A DNA stretch of 64,000 nt, taken from positions 434,001 to 498,000 of the forward strand of contig NZ_CANMTX010000004.1 in assembly GCF_947500985.1 (NCBI RefSeq), given 5' to 3'. This document shows, piece after piece, positions 19,661 through 28,696 of this stretch. Positions within the stretch are counted from its first letter, which is position 1. Each line of letters begins with the position of its first letter. The stretch is from an uncultured Maribacter sp. GTDB taxonomy: Bacteria; Bacteroidota; Bacteroidia; Flavobacteriales; Flavobacteriaceae. A model generated the notes under the pieces. The model was not told where the DNA came from and did not search any database. It saw only the letters and a list, made by a program, of their open reading frames with translations. A program made the position numbers and the translations under genes.

Positions 19661-20767
19661 ATGCAACTAGGTTTCAAGAAATATATATTAGAAGATAGCA
19701 CCTATAAAGGTGGTGGAAAGAAAATTGTTATGCCTGATGGTGTTACGGTACACAAGCTTTCGTCTAATGAGAATCCGCTAGGGTATTCCCCAAAAGTGAA
19801 AGAAGCATTAGGTAAAACATTAGACGATTTAAGTTTCTATCCAGATAATACAGATATCAGATTGCGAGAAGCATTGGTAAAGGATTTTGATGGTGCTTTA
19901 GTTGCCGACAATTTCATTACAGCAAATAGTGGTTCTGAAATTATTGATATGATTTCGAAAGCATTTTTGAATGAAGACGATGAGGTAATTGTGAGTCAGC
20001 CATGTTTTCTTCCGTATACAGCATTTACCAGATGGATGGGGGCAAAGGCTATCAATGTACCTATGACCGAGAATTATGACTATAATCTAGAAGGTATCAT
20101 AGCCGCAATTACAGAGAAAACGAAGTTGGTATTTCTAGCATCGCCTAATAATCCGTCAGGAAATTACATTCCTATGACGGAGTTGCGAAGCTTTATAGAG
20201 AAATTACCTGAGCATGTTATTCTGGTATTGGATGAGGTGTACAGACATTTTGCAGAAGCAGAAGATTACACATCTGGTTTGCCGTTTGTTGTAGAAGGTA
20301 AAAATGTAATTGCCATAAATAGTTTTTCAAAAACTTATGGTTTAGCTGGTTTACGCGTAGGGTATTGCTATGCTCCATTAGAGATCAGTAATTATATGCG
20401 AAGAATCTGTAAGCCATTTTTACTGTCTTCTTTAGCTTTAGAAGGTGCTATTGCAGCATTAGAAGATGTAGATTTTGTAAATAAAACGGTAGCATTGGTA
20501 AAGGAAGAAAGAAGGTTTGTTTTGAACGGACTTGATGCTTTACAGATTAAATATTGGCCTGCACAAGGTAATTTTGTGCTAATAGACCCGCCAATTAATG
20601 ATGTGGAGTTTACTTCCTTTTTAGAGCAACGTGGTATTATGGTGAGACCTGTAGGTAATTTTGGAGCTCCAGGAAAAGTGAGAATTTCATTCGGGGTAAG
20701 AGAGGCTAATAAAGCACTCTTGGCAGCTTTAGAAGTACTCATGAAAACCCAAACAACAACGGCTTAA
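19661..20767 (+). CDS. PLP-dependent aminotransferase, HisC-like, probable aromatic amino acid aminotransferase
   Basis: SSNENPLGYSPKVKEAL, ASPNNPSGNYIP, VLDEVYRHF, INSFSKTYGLAGLRVGY. ATG at 19661; the track start at 19640 is TTG. Confidence 0.88.
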   Translation: MQLGFKKYILEDSTYKGGGKKIVMPDGVTVHKLSSNENPLGYSPKVKEALGKTLDDLSFYPDNTDIRLREALVKDFDGALVADNFITANSGSEIIDMISKAFLNEDDEVIVSQPCFLPYTAFTRWMGAKAINVPMTENYDYNLEGIIAAITEKTKLVFLASPNNPSGNYIPMTELRSFIEKLPEHVILVLDEVYRHFAEAEDYTSGLPFVVEGKNVIAINSFSKTYGLAGLRVGYCYAPLEISNYMRRICKPFLLSSLALEGAIAALEDVDFVNKTVALVKEERRFVLNGLDALQIKYWPAQGNFVLIDPPINDVEFTSFLEQRGIMVRPVGNFGAPGKVRISFGVREANKALLAALEVLMKTQTTTA

Positions 20768-20781
20768 TTTTTTTAATATAT

Positions 20782-20799
20782 ATGTTGCATAAGCAACAA
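20782..20799. promoter_or_regulatory. Second candidate MarR operator upstream of hppD
   Basis: ATGTTGCATAAGCAACAA (TGTTGC-ATAA-GCAACA palindrome), similar to the site at 19587-19604. Confidence 0.5.
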
Positions 20800-20826
20800 A
20801 AACGAAACAAGAATAAACTCAACAAT

Positions 20827-21957
20827 ATGTCAACAGCAACAGTAGTACAAAACGATCACAAAGAAGCTCAAGATTTTATGCCTATTAACGGTACAGATTA
20901 TTTAGAGTTATATGTAAGTAATTCTAAGCAAGCGGCACATTATTACAAAACTGCATTCGGCTTTAAATCTTTAGCGTATAAAGGTCTAGAAACAGGTAGC
21001 AGAGAATATGAGTCTTACGTATTAGAACAAGACAAAATAAGGTTGGTATTGACATCTCCTCTAAAAAGTGGAACTGATGTAGGTAGACATATTGACAAGC
21101 ATGGTGACGGAGTAAAAGTTACTGCGCTATGGGTAGATGATGCTACGTACGCTTATGAAGAGGCAATGAAAAGAGGTGCCAAAAGTTATATGGAGCCTAA
21201 AACAGAAAAGGATGAAGACGGTAAAGTCGTTACCTCTGGTATCTATTCTTACGGTGAGGTCGTACATATTTTTGTAGAGCGTAAAGATTACAACGGAACA
21301 TTTTTACCAGGATATCAAAAATGGGAATGCGATTACCAACCAACTTCTACAGGTTTAAAATTTGTGGATCATATGGTAGGTAATGTGCATGAAGGTAAAA
21401 TGAACTATTGGGTAGATTTCTATGCTAATGTAATGGGCTTTAAGCAAATTATGTCTTTTGATGATAAAGATATCTCTACAGATTTTACGGCATTGATGAG
21501 TAAGGTGATGAGTAATGGTAACGGTCGTATTAAATTCCCAATTAACGAACCTGCGCCAGGTAAGAAAAAATCTCAAGTAGATGAGTATTTGGAATTTTAC
21601 GAAGGCGAAGGTGTTCAGCATATTGCTGTTGCAACAGATGATATTGTAAAGACAGTTTCAGATCTTAAAAGTAGAGGGGTAGAGTTTTTAAACATACCAA
21701 CTACGTATTATGATGTATTGACGGAAAGAGTTGGTGAAATTGATGAAGATATAGAGTCACTTAGAAAACTAGGTATTTTGGTAGATCGTGATGATGAAGG
21801 GTATTTATTACAGATTTTCACGAAAACCGTACAAGCAAGACCAACAATGTTCTTTGAAATTATTCAGCGTAAAGGAGCAACTTCTTTCGGAAAAGGAAAC
21901 TTTAAAGCTTTATTTGAAGCTATTGAGCGTGAGCAAGAATTAAGAGGAACTTTATAG
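20827..21957 (+). CDS. hppD: 4-hydroxyphenylpyruvate dioxygenase
   Basis: MSTATVVQNDHKEAQDFMPINGTDYLELYVSNSKQAAHYYKTAFGF...FVDHMVGNVHEGKMNYWVDFYANVMGF...GVQHIAVATDDI...FTKTVQARPTMFFEIIQRKGATSFGKGNFKALFEAIEREQE. Confidence 0.95.
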   Translation: MSTATVVQNDHKEAQDFMPINGTDYLELYVSNSKQAAHYYKTAFGFKSLAYKGLETGSREYESYVLEQDKIRLVLTSPLKSGTDVGRHIDKHGDGVKVTALWVDDATYAYEEAMKRGAKSYMEPKTEKDEDGKVVTSGIYSYGEVVHIFVERKDYNGTFLPGYQKWECDYQPTSTGLKFVDHMVGNVHEGKMNYWVDFYANVMGFKQIMSFDDKDISTDFTALMSKVMSNGNGRIKFPINEPAPGKKKSQVDEYLEFYEGEGVQHIAVATDDIVKTVSDLKSRGVEFLNIPTTYYDVLTERVGEIDEDIESLRKLGILVDRDDEGYLLQIFTKTVQARPTMFFEIIQRKGATSFGKGNFKALFEAIEREQELRGTL

Positions 21958-22011
21958 GTTCAACAAATTTCTTGAGAATCTTAAAATAGATTATTTTTAA
22001 AGGAAGTATTC

Positions 22012-22105
22012 ATAAATACCTCGACGCTAGTACTCGAGGTATTTATTACTAAGTAATTTTGATATTTCAAGGTAAGTCTTGAGGTATTTAATCTCGATTA
22101 TCGAG
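22012..22105 (+). promoter_or_regulatory. Structured hmgA leader with competing hairpins
   Basis: 13-bp perfect stem ATAAATACCTCGA(22012-22024)/TCGAGGTATTTAT(22034-22046); second copy of GAGGTATTTA at 22081-22090; hairpin CTCGA-tta-TCGAG at 22093-22105; hmgA ATG at 22120. Confidence 0.6.
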
Positions 22106-22119
22106 TAAAACGAACGTAT

Positions 22120-23274
22120 ATGCCTATATATCATAAACAGGGAGCGTGGCCACCTAAAAGGCATACGCAATTTAGAAAACCGGATGGCGAATTGTACTCA
22201 GAGCAATTGTTCGGTACCATTGGTTTTGACGGTATGTCTTCTTTACTATATCATCACAACCGACCAACAATGGTCAAAGAGATATTGAAGAGTACCGATG
22301 TTTCTCCGAAAATTGCTTTAGAGAAAAATATACGATCGTTGAAGTTGGTCAGTTTTAATGCTCCTGCAAAAGATGATTTTTTAGAGGCTCGTGAACCTTT
22401 GTTGGTGAACAGTGATATTATTATTGGAGTAGCAGCGCCACGAAAATCGTTACGAGATTATTTTTATAAGAATACTGATGCTGATGAAATGTTGTTCATT
22501 CATAAAGGTACAGGTACGTTACGAACTATTTTTGGGCAGATTCCCTTTGAATACGGAGACTATTTAATTATCCCTAGAGGTACTATTTATCAGATAGATT
22601 TTGATGGTGAAGACAATCGTATTTTGTTTGCAGAATCGTATTCTCCTATTTATACTCCTAAAAGATACCGTAATTGGTTTGGTCAATTATTGGAGCATTC
22701 TCCTTTTTGTGAGCGCGATTATAAATTACCAGAGAATTTAGAAACGTTTACAGATACCGATGAGCACTTGATTAAAGTGAAGAAACAAGGGGTCATGCAT
22801 GAAATGGTCTACATAGGGCATCCTTTTGATGTTGTAGGTTGGGATGGATATAACTTTCCGTACGGATTCTCCATTCACAATTTTGAACCCATTACCGGTA
22901 GAATTCACCAGCCGCCACCAGTGCACCAGACATTTGAGACAAATACCTTTGTAATTTGTTCTTTTGTGCCAAGGTTGTATGATTATCACCCGTTGTCTAT
23001 ACCGGCACCATACAATCACTCTAATATAGATTCTGATGAGATGCTGTATTATGTAGATGGGGATTTTATGAGTAGAAATGGAGTGCAGCCAGGTAATATA
23101 TCGGTGCATCCCGCAGGTATACCTCATGGTCCACACCCAGGTGCGGCTGAGCGTAGTATAGGGCAAAAAGGGTCTGAAGAACTAGCTGTAATGATAGATA
23201 CTTTTAAACCTTTAATGGTTACGGAAAATGCAATGAAATTAGATGATGGAGATTATTATCAATCTTGGTTATAA
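22120..23274 (+). CDS. hmgA: Homogentisate 1,2-dioxygenase
   Basis: GAWPPKRHTQFRKPDGELYSEQLFGTIGFDGMSSLLYHHNRPT; EMVYIGHPFDVVGWDGYNFPYGFSIHNFEPITGRIHQPPPVHQTFETNTFVICSFVPRLYDYHP; cupin-type HPAGIPHGPHPG. Confidence 0.95.
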   Translation: MPIYHKQGAWPPKRHTQFRKPDGELYSEQLFGTIGFDGMSSLLYHHNRPTMVKEILKSTDVSPKIALEKNIRSLKLVSFNAPAKDDFLEAREPLLVNSDIIIGVAAPRKSLRDYFYKNTDADEMLFIHKGTGTLRTIFGQIPFEYGDYLIIPRGTIYQIDFDGEDNRILFAESYSPIYTPKRYRNWFGQLLEHSPFCERDYKLPENLETFTDTDEHLIKVKKQGVMHEMVYIGHPFDVVGWDGYNFPYGFSIHNFEPITGRIHQPPPVHQTFETNTFVICSFVPRLYDYHPLSIPAPYNHSNIDSDEMLYYVDGDFMSRNGVQPGNISVHPAGIPHGPHPGAAERSIGQKGSEELAVMIDTFKPLMVTENAMKLDDGDYYQSWL

Positions 23275-24527
23275 CAGAAATAAGTAAGCACTTGACAACA
23301 CTAAAAACATGGGTCACTGTACCCAATAATTCAGATTTTTCAATTTACAACCTTCCTTTTGGAATCTTCTCTGTTAATGGTGATGCCCCAAAAGCAGGCA
23401 TGGCTATTGGGGAGCAGATAATTGATTTAGCGGCAATTTCAGAGTTAGGTTTAATTACTGTTGATGCATCATATTTTAGACAAAAAACTTTAAATGAATT
23501 CATTTCCCTAGGAAAGAAAATAACGAATAAAGTTCGGTTAGATATTCAGGAATTATTGATTTCTGAGAATTCTTCGTTAAAAAATCATCCAGAAGTTTTT
23601 GTGTCGCAGCAAGATGCAAAAATGCATTTGCCAGTTCATGTGGGTGATTATACCGATTTCTATTCAAGTATAGAGCATGCTACCAATGTGGGTAAAATGT
23701 TTCGTGATCCAGAAAACGCTTTGTTGCCAAATTGGAGGCATATTCCGGTAGGATATCATGGTCGTGCATCATCAATTGTGGTAAGTGGTACAAATATTCA
23801 CAGACCAATGGGGCAAGTGAAAACCAATGATATGGAAGTGCCGGTTTTTAAAGCTTCAGGTAATTTGGATTTTGAATTGGAAATGGGTTTTGTTGTAGGT
23901 AAAAGTACCGAGTTAGGTGAACGCGTTTCTACAAAAGATGCTGATGAACATATTTTCGGATTAGTGCTGTTCAATGACTGGTCTGCCCGCGATATTCAGA
24001 AATGGGAGTATGTGCCTTTAGGTCCGTTTTTGGGTAAAAGCTTTGCATCATCCATGTCACCATGGATTGTAACTTTAGAAGCCTTAGAACCATTCAAAGT
24101 TCAAGGTCCTGAACAGAAACCAGAAGTCCTGTCGTATTTAGCGTACGAGGGAGAAAGAAATTATGATATTCAATTAGAGGTCGGAATGTGTTCGCCAACT
24201 TCAGAAGAAACCACCATTAGCAAATCTAATTTCAAATTCATGTATTGGAATATGATGCAGCAATTGGCGCACCATACCGTTAACGGATGTAATATTAATG
24301 TAGGTGATGTAATGGCATCTGGAACGATATCGGGCAAAGACGAAAGTTCATATGGATCATTGTTAGAAATCTCTTGGGGCGGTAAAAAACCATTTGAATT
24401 AAAAGATGGTAGCAAACGTACTTTTATAGAAGATAATGATACCGTAGCTATGCGAGGTTTTGCAGAAAAAGACGGAAAGAGAGTGGGTTTTGGTCAAGTA
24501 ACCGGAACAATATTGCCAAGTAAATAA
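23265..24527 (+). CDS. fahA: Fumarylacetoacetase
   Basis: TWVTVPNNSDFSIYNLPFGIFS; DYTDFYSSIEHATNVGKMFRDPENALLPNWRHIPVGYHGRASSIVVSGT; LVLFNDWSARDIQKWEYVPLGPFLGKSFASSMSPWIV. Start codon uncertain (no early ATG; TTG candidates at 23265 and 23292). Confidence 0.93.
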   Translation: MVITEISKHLTTLKTWVTVPNNSDFSIYNLPFGIFSVNGDAPKAGMAIGEQIIDLAAISELGLITVDASYFRQKTLNEFISLGKKITNKVRLDIQELLISENSSLKNHPEVFVSQQDAKMHLPVHVGDYTDFYSSIEHATNVGKMFRDPENALLPNWRHIPVGYHGRASSIVVSGTNIHRPMGQVKTNDMEVPVFKASGNLDFELEMGFVVGKSTELGERVSTKDADEHIFGLVLFNDWSARDIQKWEYVPLGPFLGKSFASSMSPWIVTLEALEPFKVQGPEQKPEVLSYLAYEGERNYDIQLEVGMCSPTSEETTISKSNFKFMYWNMMQQLAHHTVNGCNINVGDVMASGTISGKDESSYGSLLEISWGGKKPFELKDGSKRTFIEDNDTVAMRGFAEKDGKRVGFGQVTGTILPSK

Positions 24528-24558
24528 ACGAATACTTTACAAAATAGAAGAATAACAC

Positions 24559-25455
24559 ATGTCGAAGAACGAGGAAATCAATTCTATAGATCCAAACAGT
24601 ATTTCTCAACAAGAATTACACGGGTATCTATTATCTGCCGTAGCGCCAAGACCTATTTGTTTTGCAAGTACAATTGATAAAGATGGCAATGTAAATTTGA
24701 GTCCGTTCAGTTATTTTAATCTGTTTAGTGTAAATCCGCCAATCATGATTTTCTCCCCTTCTAGAAGAGGTCGAGACAATACTACGAAGCATACATTAGA
24801 GAATGTGTTGGAGGTAAAAGAAACAGTGATCAATATCGTGAATTATGATATGGTAGAGCAAATGTCATTGTCAAGTACCGAATATGGCGATGGTGTAAAC
24901 GAATTTGTAAAAGCCGGATTGACTCAAGTGCCAAGTGATAAGGTAAAACCGCCAAGAGTTGGAGAGGCGCCTGTAGCATTTGAGTGTGTGGTAGATCAAG
25001 TTATAGCATTGGGTGACGGACCCGGAGCAGGTAATTTGGTACTAGCCAAAGTAGTTCAGATACATGTAAAAAAAGCCTTTTTAGATGCAGAGGGGAAATT
25101 AGATACTCCCAAATTGGATTTAGTGGCACGTATGGGTGGTAATTGGTATTGCAGAGCAAATGGCGATGCTTTATTTGAGATACCTAAACCAATTCGTACC
25201 CAAGGAATAGGAGTAGATATGCTACCGGAAGCTGTTCGAAATAGCGCTGTATTAACAGGTAATAATTTAGGTAGATTAGGGAATTTAGAAGAATTGCCTA
25301 ATAAAGAAGCTATAGCAAAGATTACAGAACACGCTGAGGTGAAATCTATTTTAAATGGAGCTGAAGATGTTTTAGAAATACACAAATTAGCGCAACAGTG
25401 GTTAGCAGATGGTAAAACTGAAGATGCTTTAGCATTGTTGCATTTAGGGTCTTAA
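24559..25455 (+). CDS. Flavin reductase-like domain protein
   Basis: SAVAPRPICFASTIDKDGNVNLSPFSYFNLFSVNPPIMIFSPS; VIALGDGPGAGNLVLAKVV. Confidence 0.88.
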   Translation: MSKNEEINSIDPNSISQQELHGYLLSAVAPRPICFASTIDKDGNVNLSPFSYFNLFSVNPPIMIFSPSRRGRDNTTKHTLENVLEVKETVINIVNYDMVEQMSLSSTEYGDGVNEFVKAGLTQVPSDKVKPPRVGEAPVAFECVVDQVIALGDGPGAGNLVLAKVVQIHVKKAFLDAEGKLDTPKLDLVARMGGNWYCRANGDALFEIPKPIRTQGIGVDMLPEAVRNSAVLTGNNLGRLGNLEELPNKEAIAKITEHAEVKSILNGAEDVLEIHKLAQQWLADGKTEDALALLHLGS

Positions 25456-25520
25456 CCTTTTATTTCAAATGTAAAATCCATTGGCTTGTCCTCCCAATAT
25501 GGGTCATTTAGTTGCTTTTT

Positions 25521-27878
25521 TTACCCTTGTTTTAATTCTATAAGTGGTCTTTTTAAAATTTTTACAGATGAAGTCTCTATATCATTAGATACAAGTTTGT
25601 TAATTGTATAGGTGCTCTGTAAATATTGATGTTCCCTTGAAAATATATCAGTGTTCGTTGAGACTTCTAATAGATTAAAAAAGTATTTTCCATGAACGTT
25701 TTTATAAGTCTGTACAATGTTGTGCTCTTGTTTTATCCATTTTTTAGATTTTTTAGTTTGGTATTCTGCACGTTCAATAGTATGCTCATATTTTAAAACA
25801 GCATAGTTTTTTGTACTAATATAAATACTGCCAGATGATGCTATTGGCGCTGGATAACCATACCCAGTAGAATAAGAGCCAGGAGAATTATTGATGAAAT
25901 CTATTTTATACACTTTTTGTCCTTCATAGTTTAATAATTTCTGCTTTTTCAGGTCATAAGAACCGTTTCTGTACAAAACATTGGTTTTGCTTAAAATGAT
26001 ATCTCTATTTAAAACTGCCCATAATGAGCCTATTCCGTTCTGCCATTTACTTTTCTCATAAGCATCTGTATTAGTTCTTAAATGTTTAATGTTTGCGAAT
26101 ATGTTACTCTCAGGTTTATTGCTACCATTAATTCCTTTTTTATTATAGGTGTCAATAACGGCTTCTTCACCAATGGCTACAGAATCTGTGCTGTTGAGTT
26201 GACTTATTTTAAATAAGAAACTTTGATTATAGGGAGTTTGTACGTAATTTATTTCAATATTTTCCCGAGCTTTTTTAATGATTTCTTCAGCGCTTAATTC
26301 TACTCTTGCAGCCGAAACAACGACCTCATTTAAAACAATATCATCTTTAGATTTTTTAAGACGGATGTTAATTTGTTTTGTAAGTGAATTGGTAGAAATA
26401 GAATCGCTTTCATACCCAATTGAAGAAAATACTAAATAGCTATTTGTACTTTTTTTATTCGGGATGTTAAACTGTCCTTTTGCGTTTGAAACTGTACTTG
26501 AATTCAAGTCAGAATAATATACATCGGCATAATTTATGGGTTCAGAAGTATCATCGTCAATTATAGATCCGCTTATGCTGCTGCCTTTATATGTAACTGT
26601 CTTTATTTTTTCATTATCGTATTCAATATACTTTGGAGGGTACATTTTTTCAATGTAATAAATACCATCAAAAATATTTTCCCAATTGGCGGATAGCGGA
26701 ATGTAGCCTAGAGCAGAAGAATAAAATTGATGCGGAATATCATTTAAAACATATAGCGCTGTTTTAATATCCTGATTTTTAAAATCGGATTCAATACTAT
26801 TGGCTGGTGGTTGTAAAATTGGAGAAATCTGTTCTACTGAAAAATCAAAATAGAAACCTTCATAAGAAGTGAAAGCTAAACTAAACAACTTTGAGCCATA
26901 TTTTTCTTTAAGAATTTGACCCATAGGTACGGCATATTTCAAATCTTTTATTTGCGCAATTTCTTCTTTAGTGTTGGTATGGCTATCACCGTGAATACTG
27001 TCTGTGACTGCAATTTGTTTTTTAATGTAATTTTCAGTTTCTAAGGTGTACTCGAATTCATTCAATTTATTCGCAAAATGATAACTAGCGCCCCATCCAA
27101 TTATTTTTTCATTAGGGTAAAGGTCTTTAATGAAAATCAGATTTTCAGCCATTTGTTTATCCCTAGGGTTTTGAATGACTATTTTTTCTTTTTGTAAACT
27201 TTTTAATCCAAAATCCAAGTCAGAAAATGCACTCTTAAATGTTTGAACTATCACTTTTGTTTCAATATCATTTTTAGGGATCTTGTCAATTTTATCAATG
27301 AGAGCATTAATATTGTTGTAAAGGTTGGTAGAGTCTTTTTTGTTAAAAGCATATTTTTCAAAATCTCTAACAACCATTGTCTTTTCAATTTCTATGTAGT
27401 CTTCATCAGAAATTACAATGTTATTTTTAGAGCAAAGAGATTTAAAGTCATTTAAGAAGTACTCTTCAAAAAGAGTTGATTCTTGTGAATCGAACCCAAG
27501 AATTTTTAATTCAGGGTGTGTTTCCATATAATCCAATAATTCTTGGAAAACTTCGGTAGTGGTATACAGCCAACCAACACTTTGCTTGAAAATGTCAATC
27601 TCCTCTTTTTGATTTTTGTAAAGCTCATTTGCTTTAAAATTATCATACATACCACTCTCAAAAACTAATAAATTATACCCATGGTTCTCATGTAGGTCTT
27701 TTATCATTTCAAATTTTTTGTCAAAAACGGCACCATCTCCATGAGTTTGCTCTCCAAGTAAAATGATTTCAAATTCGGCAGGTGATATTCCTTTAAAAAG
27801 TAAATCTTGACTAAAAAGAGTACTAGTAGATATGAGATTTAGAAAAAGAATCGAAATTACTATATATATACTTTTCAT
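25521..27878 (-). CDS. Exported erythromycin-esterase-like domain fused to a carboxypeptidase-regulatory-like domain
   Basis: Signal peptide; EIILLGEQTHGDGAVFDKKFEMIKDLHENHGYNLLVFESGMYD; IIGWGASYHFANKL; then SISGSIIDDDTSEPINYADVYYSDLNSSTVSNAKGQFNIPNKKSTNSYLVFSSIGYES. Confidence 0.75.
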   Translation of the reverse strand: MKSIYIVISILFLNLISTSTLFSQDLLFKGISPAEFEIILLGEQTHGDGAVFDKKFEMIKDLHENHGYNLLVFESGMYDNFKANELYKNQKEEIDIFKQSVGWLYTTTEVFQELLDYMETHPELKILGFDSQESTLFEEYFLNDFKSLCSKNNIVISDEDYIEIEKTMVVRDFEKYAFNKKDSTNLYNNINALIDKIDKIPKNDIETKVIVQTFKSAFSDLDFGLKSLQKEKIVIQNPRDKQMAENLIFIKDLYPNEKIIGWGASYHFANKLNEFEYTLETENYIKKQIAVTDSIHGDSHTNTKEEIAQIKDLKYAVPMGQILKEKYGSKLFSLAFTSYEGFYFDFSVEQISPILQPPANSIESDFKNQDIKTALYVLNDIPHQFYSSALGYIPLSANWENIFDGIYYIEKMYPPKYIEYDNEKIKTVTYKGSSISGSIIDDDTSEPINYADVYYSDLNSSTVSNAKGQFNIPNKKSTNSYLVFSSIGYESDSISTNSLTKQINIRLKKSKDDIVLNEVVVSAARVELSAEEIIKKARENIEINYVQTPYNQSFLFKISQLNSTDSVAIGEEAVIDTYNKKGINGSNKPESNIFANIKHLRTNTDAYEKSKWQNGIGSLWAVLNRDIILSKTNVLYRNGSYDLKKQKLLNYEGQKVYKIDFINNSPGSYSTGYGYPAPIASSGSIYISTKNYAVLKYEHTIERAEYQTKKSKKWIKQEHNIVQTYKNVHGKYFFNLLEVSTNTDIFSREHQYLQSTYTINKLVSNDIETSSVKILKRPLIELKQG

Positions 27879-27904
27879 TGTATTTTTTCAAGAATTAAAC
27901 AAAC

Positions 27905-28447
27905 TTACTCCGCTTTCTCATAAGCTTCCTTCAACCAGTCAATTAATTCGCCATCAACTTGGCTGGCATTAGTGAGTTGAACTCTATGTGTACACATGCT
28001 ACCAAATGGTCCTGAAGATTCTAGTCGGTCTGTAGTTGGTTTATTTTTTATTTTCAGTCCTAGGTCTATTCTTGTTTTGGTAGCGGGTTTTATAAGTGCA
28101 AATTGTTTTTTTCCAATAATACTTACTGTAGTTTTCTTTGGGGTAATGGTAACATCGTCACCAAATGTTTTTACCACTTTTAAAAGCGCTTCGAAAATAG
28201 GGATTAAACTCTCTTTTCCTTTATACTGCTGTGCAACTAAGTCGGTTGGGGAGTTGTTTTCTTCTTTAGATAAAGTGACGATAGTATTTGCAAATCCGTG
28301 TGTAACACCGTGTTCTTTCTTTAAAAAATTGACACCTTCAGAATGTTTAGTAAACGATTTAGTTTTTAATACATCTTTCCATTCGGTTAAAGATTTCCCA
28401 GTTTTCTCGGGCATATTATCAATCATGGTTTGTAGTGCCTTGTCCAT
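27905..28447 (-). CDS. DUF4287/DUF5655-like protein
   Basis: MDKALQTMIDNMPEKTGKSLTEWKDVLKTKSFTKHSEGVNFLKKEHGVTHGFANTIV; C-terminal KTTVSIIGKKQFALIKPATKTRIDLGLK. Start taken at the internal ATG. Confidence 0.75.
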   Translation of the reverse strand: MDKALQTMIDNMPEKTGKSLTEWKDVLKTKSFTKHSEGVNFLKKEHGVTHGFANTIVTLSKEENNSPTDLVAQQYKGKESLIPIFEALLKVVKTFGDDVTITPKKTTVSIIGKKQFALIKPATKTRIDLGLKIKNKPTTDRLESSGPFGSMCTHRVQLTNASQVDGELIDWLKEAYEKAE

Positions 28448-28696
28448 TTTTTTAGGGTTTGGTATAAAAGTCAATTTACGAAAATTAAAATGTTTATGTG
28501 TACCGTTACTAATTCATCTTTCTTACCTAATTGTTTTATCCAAAGAAAAAACAACAATACTAAGTTTACATTGGGAATCTATCAATAAAATTGGCTTCAA
28601 CTCTTTTATATATAAAAATTTGGCGATTAAGCAATTGTGTGTTCTTTTTGCTGTTATTAGTGCTTATATTAGTTAGTACTGAAATCCCACTGTATT

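Noticed and set aside
27996-28676. 226-aa + strand ORF
   Set aside because: Overlaps the DUF4287/DUF5655-like gene on the other strand and the intergenic region before 28697; composition looks like an antisense artefact.
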